From the NCBI GenBank assembly GCA_037139095.1, contig JBAXHD010000048.1, positions 1-18,835 of the forward strand: 18,835 nucleotides of DNA, in the 5' to 3' direction. This stretch comes from WLMZ01 sp037139095 (GTDB lineage Bacteria > Actinomycetota > Acidimicrobiia > Acidimicrobiales > Ilumatobacteraceae). The position numbers and the translations under genes are program-made. This document shows, piece by piece, positions 14,801 through 18,835 of the stretch. Every line of letters starts with the position of its first letter. Position 1 is the stretch's first letter. Under the pieces are notes generated by a model. The model did no database searches, had not been told where the DNA came from, and saw nothing but the letters and a program-made list of their open reading frames with translations.

Positions 14801-15465
14801 CTGATCGAGGTGACAGCGAGTTCGAACGTGCCGGCTTGCTTGTCGAGCAGGTACAGAGCCACCTGTCGAATGGTGGTCAGTTCGATTGGTGCAGCATTCG
14901 CAACAGGTTCGAGGAATGGAGTGACCGCTTCGAACTTGTCGATAGGCAATACATACTTCTGCTGTGTTCCGGCGACAGTTGCGAAGCGTTGAATGAAGCG
15001 AGTTTGGTCGGCGCTGCGCAGTTGAAATACGTAGGTCTTGCCATCGCCAAGCGCGTCGACAATGAGCGCCGAAGCGCCTGACATAGCCGGTCCGATTTGG
15101 TCATCGATCGGGCTGACCAACGATGTGAAGCCGCCGTTGTTCTCGAGCGACAGGGTCCCCTGAAACAAAAGCTGACCGTTTGCCCAGGTGCTTGTGCTCT
15201 GCGAAACGCCACCCATGACCGTGTCGTTCTGGGTCGTCCAACCGGTGGTGGATGAAGCATCCGCGAAATCGAGCAGTGCGGTTGACGAAGCCGCCGTGGT
15301 GGATGTGGTGGCATTGGCAGCAGTAGTGGTTTCGGTGGCCAACGGCGCTACCGGTTCCGTGCCAGCGCTGGTGGTTTCGCTCGAGGACGAACTGGGCGAA
15401 CCGCTGGAACTGCATGCACTCAGCAGCGACACTGCGACGAATCCGATGACTGTCTTGCTTCTCAT
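14794..15465 (-). CDS. Lipoprotein with CIA30 domain
   Basis: The 223-residue protein begins with a lipoprotein signal: hydrophobic IGFVAVSLLSAC, with Cys18 as the lipidated residue (lipobox LSAC). A 45-residue Ser/Thr-rich linker then leads to a CIA30-type domain (about 65-220). Family traits are DFADASSTTGWTTQNDTVMGGVSQ and FQGTLSLENNGGFTSL, then QLRSADQ. In mitochondria CIA30 proteins help assemble complex I; bacterial secreted versions have galactose-binding-like folds and no proven role. It should be anchored on the outer face of the membrane. The gene starts 9 bases after the GH1-like stop, so it is probably in the same operon. TAGAAC 6 bases before the ATG is a possible leaderless -10. 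Confidence 0.85.
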   Translation of the reverse strand: MRSKTVIGFVAVSLLSACSSSGSPSSSSSETTSAGTEPVAPLATETTTAANATTSTTAASSTALLDFADASSTTGWTTQNDTVMGGVSQSTSTWANGQLLFQGTLSLENNGGFTSLVSPIDDQIGPAMSGASALIVDALGDGKTYVFQLRSADQTRFIQRFATVAGTQQKYVLPIDKFEAVTPFLEPVANAAPIELTTIRQVALYLLDKQAGTFELAVTSISR

Positions 15466-15474
15466 ATGGAAGTT

Positions 15475-16701
15475 CTAGTCGTGCTCGGTAAGCGATGCCA
15501 AGGAGTGCTCGCCGGCAAGGCGAGCGAATTCGCCAGCCACCGGTCGGGCGACGCGGGCAGCATCGAACAGGCCCACTTCGGTGACCTCGCCAATCGGACG
15601 CAGCAACATGGTGTGCCAATCGAATTGGTCGCCTCGGCTGTACCAGCAGATACCGCGGGCCGGGAGCCCGTCGGCGCGGAGTCGTTCGAGCACTGCAGTG
15701 AGTCCACGTAGCCAACGACTGCCGTCGTCTACCGGCAAGCCCAGGTTCGATGTTTCTGCAACCCAAAAAGGTCTGCCGTATCGCTTGAACCACATTCGCG
15801 CCTCGCGCTCGTACGCAGCGAGACGGTCGTCGATGGTAAGGCGTTCTGCGAGTCGACCGTGCACGGTGACGCTCACGGGGTAGAAGTCGTGGCCCGCAAT
15901 CACGCGTTCGTTGCGACCGGCGAGCGCTCGAATGCGACTCAGCACGGCGGGGTCTACAAGCTGCGCAACGTCGGCCACTTCGGCGCGGGGTTCCACGCCG
16001 AAATGGAGATCCCACACCAGTTGTTCGAGTGCCCGCGCTGCGTCGGCGGCGGGTTGGTCGGCGGGTGACGCAGCGATGTGGCAGCCGAAGCCCTCGGCTC
16101 CGATCCACCATCCGTTGCGGTCGGCGTCGACCAAAGCCATTGCCTCAAGGTTCGCAAGGGTCACGTGGGCAAGTGCATTCATGTAGTCGCCACGCGACGA
16201 GCGTCGATCGTTCCATGCGCCGAGAAAGCCTGAGCTCATTGCGGTGATCATTGGTTCGTTCACCGGCGTGAACAAGATTGGCTCGCGGTATCTGGCGAGG
16301 AACGCAGCGACGTATTTTGCGAACCCTTCGACCCACGATGGGTCACAGAAACCTGGGTAGTGGTCGGGGAGGCCGAAGTGGCAGAGATCGATCACCGGGG
16401 TGAGGCCATGGCGACTGCACGCCTCAAGCGCCTGATCCCAAAGTGTCCAGTCGTACACGCCCGGCTCAGGTTCGGTGAGCCGCCACGGCATGCCGTATCG
16501 CCACAGTGTTACGCCGAGCTCGGCGACAGCGGCAAGGTCTTCATCTTGATGGCTGAGGTGCTCGCTGGCGGTCAGTTGGTCTACCCGAACGACAACGCCT
16601 TCGTGGAACACGGTGGGGTCAGAGGCTTCCTCGCCACAAGCCACCGCGAAGTCAGGAAAACCGACTGCATGTTTCGACATGGATACATCCTGCTTGCTCA
16701 T
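15475..16701 (-). CDS. GH1-like (clan A) glycoside hydrolase
   Basis: The product is up to 408 residues, a TIM-barrel glycosidase of the GH1 type. LWRYGMPWRLTEPEPGVYDW is a typical strand-helix region; Glu149 in FTPVNEP is the acid/base, and Glu316 in FWVAETSNLG is the likely nucleophile. HDFYPVS at 271-277 matches the tyrosine region of the family. No signal peptide is seen, so it should act in the cytoplasm on imported or internal sugars or glycosides; the substrate cannot be read. The ATG at 16701 directly follows the TAA of the upstream gene; the in-frame ATG at 16680 has a GGA-type ribosome site and may be the real start. The CIA30 gene follows by 9 bases. Confidence 0.85.
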   Translation of the reverse strand: MSKQDVSMSKHAVGFPDFAVACGEEASDPTVFHEGVVVRVDQLTASEHLSHQDEDLAAVAELGVTLWRYGMPWRLTEPEPGVYDWTLWDQALEACSRHGLTPVIDLCHFGLPDHYPGFCDPSWVEGFAKYVAAFLARYREPILFTPVNEPMITAMSSGFLGAWNDRRSSRGDYMNALAHVTLANLEAMALVDADRNGWWIGAEGFGCHIAASPADQPAADAARALEQLVWDLHFGVEPRAEVADVAQLVDPAVLSRIRALAGRNERVIAGHDFYPVSVTVHGRLAERLTIDDRLAAYEREARMWFKRYGRPFWVAETSNLGLPVDDGSRWLRGLTAVLERLRADGLPARGICWYSRGDQFDWHTMLLRPIGEVTEVGLFDAARVARPVAGEFARLAGEHSLASLTEHD

Positions 16702-17610
16702 TTATCGCACGGCGGCGATGACCACGTTGAGGAGATCGTGTCGGCCCGCAACCTCGGCACCAAAGAGAGCAGCCGCAATCGCTTCAGCGCCATCGACAAG
16801 TCGCGGTCCAGGGCGCACTACTACGGCATCGGCATCGATGGCCCACACTTTGGCTCGTGATGGCAGTCGATCAAGAATGTCGCGAGTCTGAGCAATGGCG
16901 CCATCGAGTCCGTAGCCGCACGGCGACACGATGATGTGATCGGGGTCGGCCGCTGCGATCTCGTCCCACGTTGTTGGCACCGATCGACCGCCAGGAATGG
17001 CAAGCACAGGCTCGCCGCCCGCAGCCGTGACGATGTCGGGAACCCAGTGGCCGCCGACAAATGGCGGATCGACCCACTCGAGCATGAACACCGTTGGCCG
17101 AGGCGCACCCTGGAGGTGGGTAGCCACTCGATGAGCGAGTTGATCGAGTCGGTCGTGCAGTGATTTCGTGAGCGCATGGCCGCGCTCGGGAACGCCAGCC
17201 GCATCGGCGACTGTCTGCACCGACGCAATAACTTCGTGCAGCGTGTGCGGATCGATCTGCAACACGGCGGCGCTGCAGTTCAAGCGAGCAACCGCTGCAT
17301 CGACTTCGCCACTCGGAACAGCGCACACGCGACAAAGGTCTTGGCTCAGAATCAGATCGGGGTTGCAGCGGGCGAGCGCGGCATCGTCGAGCGAATACAG
17401 TTCGTCGCCGCGAGCCAGACGCTCGCGAACCATCGTGTCGATCTCGATCGGCGTGAGATGTTTGGTGTCCATTCCGCCGACAACAATCTCGCGTCCGACG
17501 CGCGCCTCGGCGGGGAAGTTGCACTCGAACGTGACACCCAAGAGCTGATCGGCGAGTCCAAGATCGAAGACGATTTCGGTCGTTGAGGGAAGCAAACTCA
17601 CGATGCGCAT
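16702..17610 (-). CDS. BtuF-like cobalamin/metal-chelate binding protein, no signal peptide
   Basis: The 302-residue protein matches the periplasmic-binding-protein family of BtuF and FhuD (PF01497): MRIVSLLPSTTEIVFDLGLADQLLGVTFECNFP at the start in two blocks, NPDLILSQDLCRVC in the middle, and later WVDPPFVGGHWVPDIV and AADPDHIIVSPCGYG. It has no signal peptide or lipobox at the ATG of 17610, unlike transport-type BtuF, so it is probably cytoplasmic; this is typical of a subfamily labelled cobalamin-binding protein with no clear role. The longer reading to 17844 has an implausible N-terminus. TACTCT at 17617-17622 lies 6 bases upstream, fitting a leaderless transcript. The GH1-like gene begins immediately after its TAA. 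Confidence 0.85.
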   Translation of the reverse strand: MRIVSLLPSTTEIVFDLGLADQLLGVTFECNFPAEARVGREIVVGGMDTKHLTPIEIDTMVRERLARGDELYSLDDAALARCNPDLILSQDLCRVCAVPSGEVDAAVARLNCSAAVLQIDPHTLHEVIASVQTVADAAGVPERGHALTKSLHDRLDQLAHRVATHLQGAPRPTVFMLEWVDPPFVGGHWVPDIVTAAGGEPVLAIPGGRSVPTTWDEIAAADPDHIIVSPCGYGLDGAIAQTRDILDRLPSRAKVWAIDADAVVVRPGPRLVDGAEAIAAALFGAEVAGRHDLLNVVIAAVR

Positions 17611-17616
17611 CGACGA

Positions 17617-17622
17617 AGAGTA
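17617..17622 (-). promoter_or_regulatory. -10-like TACTCT for the BtuF-like operon
   Basis: TACTCT fits TANNNT and ends 6 bases before the ATG at 17610. No clear -35 is seen; the hairpin at 17635-17665 occupies that area. Confidence 0.5.
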
Positions 17623-17634
17623 GACCTGAGTTAG

Positions 17635-17665
17635 GCGTGAGCGCACTGCAGACGTGCGCTCACGC
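17635..17665 (-). terminator. 12-bp perfect stem-loop after fabI
   Basis: GCGTGAGCGCAC (17635-17646) pairs perfectly with GTGCGCTCACGC (17654-17665) around a 7-base loop. It lies about 30 bases past the fabI stop and just upstream of the BtuF-like promoter. No T tract follows in the minus direction, so it may be a Rho-independent-like terminator without U run, or an operator overlapping the -35 region. Confidence 0.55.
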
Positions 17666-17696
17666 GTAACAGAGAAAGTGCCGGGGTTCGACGAAC

Positions 17697-18464
17697 TCAC
17701 GCGCCGATCGCGTGGAACCCGCCATCGACATGGATGATCTCGCCCGTGGTGGCCGGGAACCAATCGCTGAGCAACGCAACTACTGCTTTGGCCACGGCAC
17801 TGGAATCGAATACGTCCCAGCCGAGGGGAGCGCGCTCGTCCCAAATGTCTTCAAACTTCTTGAACCCAGGGATGCTCTTTGCGGCCATCGTCTTTACGGG
17901 GCCAGCGGCGACCAAGTTGCTGCGGATACCTAGCGGCCCGAGCTCTTTGGCGAGATAACGGCTCACTGACTCAAGTGCTGATTTCGCAACGCCCATCCAG
18001 TTGTATGCAGGCCACGCAACGGTGTTATCGAAGTCGAGTCCGACGATGCTTGCGCCGCTGGACATCAGCGGCACGAATGCGTCGGCCAGGGTCTTGAGTG
18101 AGTAGGCCGAGATGTTCATCGCAACCGACACGTCTTCCCATGTGGCCGCCATGAAGTCGTCGCCCAAGCACACCGCAGGCGCAAACCCAATGGCGTGCAG
18201 CACACCATCGACGTGGTCCCAGATCTCGCTGACTGAGTTGCGAACCGACTCGAGATGCTCGGGCACGGTGACATCGAGCTCGAACACCGGGGCCGGCTGA
18301 GGCAGCTTGCGAGCCACGCGCTCAGTAAGGCTCAGCGCTCGTCCGGCGCCAGTAAGGACAACGTTGGCGCCCTCTTCTTGAGCGAGTTTGGCGACTCCGA
18401 ATGCCAATGAAGCGTCGGTGAGAACGCCAGTGACGACAATGTTTTTTCCGGTGAGCAGACCCAT
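17697..18464 (-). CDS. fabI: Enoyl-ACP reductase, FabI/InhA type
   Basis: The 255-residue NADH-dependent enoyl-acyl carrier protein reductase catalyses the last step of each fatty-acid elongation cycle (FAS II). It opens with GLLTGKNIVVTGVLTDASLAFG in two blocks. The catalytic Tyr154 and Lys161 are in YNWMGVAK (Y-x6-K), and the InhA-type hydrophobic triad Phe is in GLDFDN (Phe145). RSNLVAAGPVKT at 181-192 is a strong InhA/FabI signature. The length equals that of typical InhA (about 269) or FabI (about 260). No FabG neighbour is seen. TAGGGT at 18473-18478 lies 8 bases before the ATG and may be its -10. It diverges from the F420-reductase gene. Confidence 0.93.
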   Translation of the reverse strand: MGLLTGKNIVVTGVLTDASLAFGVAKLAQEEGANVVLTGAGRALSLTERVARKLPQPAPVFELDVTVPEHLESVRNSVSEIWDHVDGVLHAIGFAPAVCLGDDFMAATWEDVSVAMNISAYSLKTLADAFVPLMSSGASIVGLDFDNTVAWPAYNWMGVAKSALESVSRYLAKELGPLGIRSNLVAAGPVKTMAAKSIPGFKKFEDIWDERAPLGWDVFDSSAVAKAVVALLSDWFPATTGEIIHVDGGFHAIGA

Positions 18465-18527
18465 GAGAATCGACCCTAGCGGTGATCCAGTGTGGCAATC
18501 AGCGATCGATGTGGCAGGCTACGAGTC

Positions 18528-18835
18528 ATGCGAATCGGAATTTTGGGTGGCACCGGGCCAGCGGGCAGCGCGCTCGCGGCTCGTCTGGCTTCAGTTGGAT
18601 ACACGTGCATCATCGGCTCACGGTCGAAGTACCGCTCGATGGAGATTCGCGATGGGCTCATTGCTAAGTGGCCCGACCTTGCCGATCGTCTCGAGTGCGG
18701 CGACAACCCAGCCGCAGCTGCTGGCGATCTTGTCGTGATTGCCACGCCGTGGGACTCTGCTGCAACAACTGCCCAAGATTACGAAGAACTGCTTGCGGGC
18801 AAAGTAGTCATCAGCATGGCCAACGCGTTGGTGCG
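18528..18835 (+). CDS. npdG: NADPH:F420 reductase (5' part, runs off the window)
   Basis: From the ATG at 18528 the frame stays open to the end of the window, 102 complete codons. It starts MRIGILGGTGPAGSALAARLA, a Rossmann GxGxxG-like NADPH-binding loop. IIGSRSKYRSME follows, the NADP 2'-phosphate-binding SR region, then DLVVIATPWDSAA and GKVVISMANAL, all characteristic of NpdG/Fno, which moves hydride between NADPH and coenzyme F420. Typical length is about 220 residues, so roughly half is visible. It has a 63-base divergent gap to fabI with TGTGGCA repeated at 18491-18497 and 18510-18516. No Shine-Dalgarno is seen. Presence of the enzyme implies F420 use in this organism. Confidence 0.9.
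   Translation, partial: MRIGILGGTGPAGSALAARLASVGYTCIIGSRSKYRSMEIRDGLIAKWPDLADRLECGDNPAAAAGDLVVIATPWDSAATTAQDYEELLAGKVVISMANALV

Noticed and set aside
15101..16111. A 336-codon Arg-rich minus-strand frame across the GH1-like and CIA30 genes.
   Set aside because: It is an out-of-frame shadow on the same strand as two well-supported genes.
17610..17697. Considered a cobalamin riboswitch ahead of the BtuF-like gene.
   Set aside because: The gap is under 90 bases and holds only one simple hairpin; the large conserved B12-box structure does not fit.
17611..17844. Extended N-terminus of the BtuF-like gene (start at 17844).
   Set aside because: The extra 78 residues are Arg/Ser-rich, run through the hairpin and overlap the end of fabI, while MRIVSLLPSTTE at 17610 is the usual family start.

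Overview
The window looks like chromosomal DNA of a moderately GC-rich actinobacterium, most likely an Acidimicrobiia-type lineage. The clues are an F420-linked NADPH reductase, an InhA-type enoyl-ACP reductase, a DUF2236/MpaB-type oxygenase, a RecQ helicase with a phosphoribosyltransferase-like tail, DUF2804 and DUF2071 proteins, and many genes whose start codon lies 6-7 bases after a TANNNT-type -10 element, a geometry typical of leaderless transcripts. The taxon is inferred from protein character only. No rRNA, tRNA, CRISPR array or recognisable transposase was seen.

Layout. 1-332: a thioredoxin-like DUF255 gene on the minus strand, cut off at its catalytic CHWCHV motif, where it meets about 150 bases of repeat-rich DNA that does not continue the gene. 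428-476: a long hairpin. 501-914: a secreted IPT/TIG-like protein. 1058-3272: a minus-strand operon of a DUF2071 protein, a four-helix membrane protein and an SDR oxidoreductase. 3502-4083: a YdeI/DUF1801 protein, possibly preceded by a leaderless small ORF. 4134-4984: a toxin-antitoxin pair, an XRE-MNT fusion antitoxin overlapping a HepT-type HEPN toxin, behind a consensus promoter. 4985-6369: decayed genes and a small DUF2007-like gene. This stretch holds an NTF2/SnoaL-like remnant and a secreted-type protein whose frame continues through TGA codons.

6370-9032: a DUF4389 membrane protein and a RecQ-family helicase, probably co-transcribed. 9375-10277: a DUF2236 oxygenase. 10324-11649: an SbtA-type permease divergent from a winged-helix regulator, with an inverted repeat filling the spacer of the permease promoter. 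11769-13685: a secreted subtilase with a LamG-like tail. 13716-14747: a DUF2804 protein. 14794-17610: a tight minus-strand cluster of a BtuF-like binding protein, a GH1-like glycosidase and a CIA30-domain lipoprotein. 17697-18464: FabI. 18528-end: the 5' part of an NADPH:F420 reductase gene, divergent from fabI.

Most of this is housekeeping and small-operon gene content. The points most worth a second look are the XRE-MNT/HepT module with its operator-like repeats, the broken DUF255 gene and its junction, the TGA-interrupted frame at 5509-6147, the operator-like repeat inside the SbtA-type promoter, the degenerate tail of the RecQ protein, and the widespread leaderless start geometry. I did not find a clearly new multi-gene defence or mobile system.
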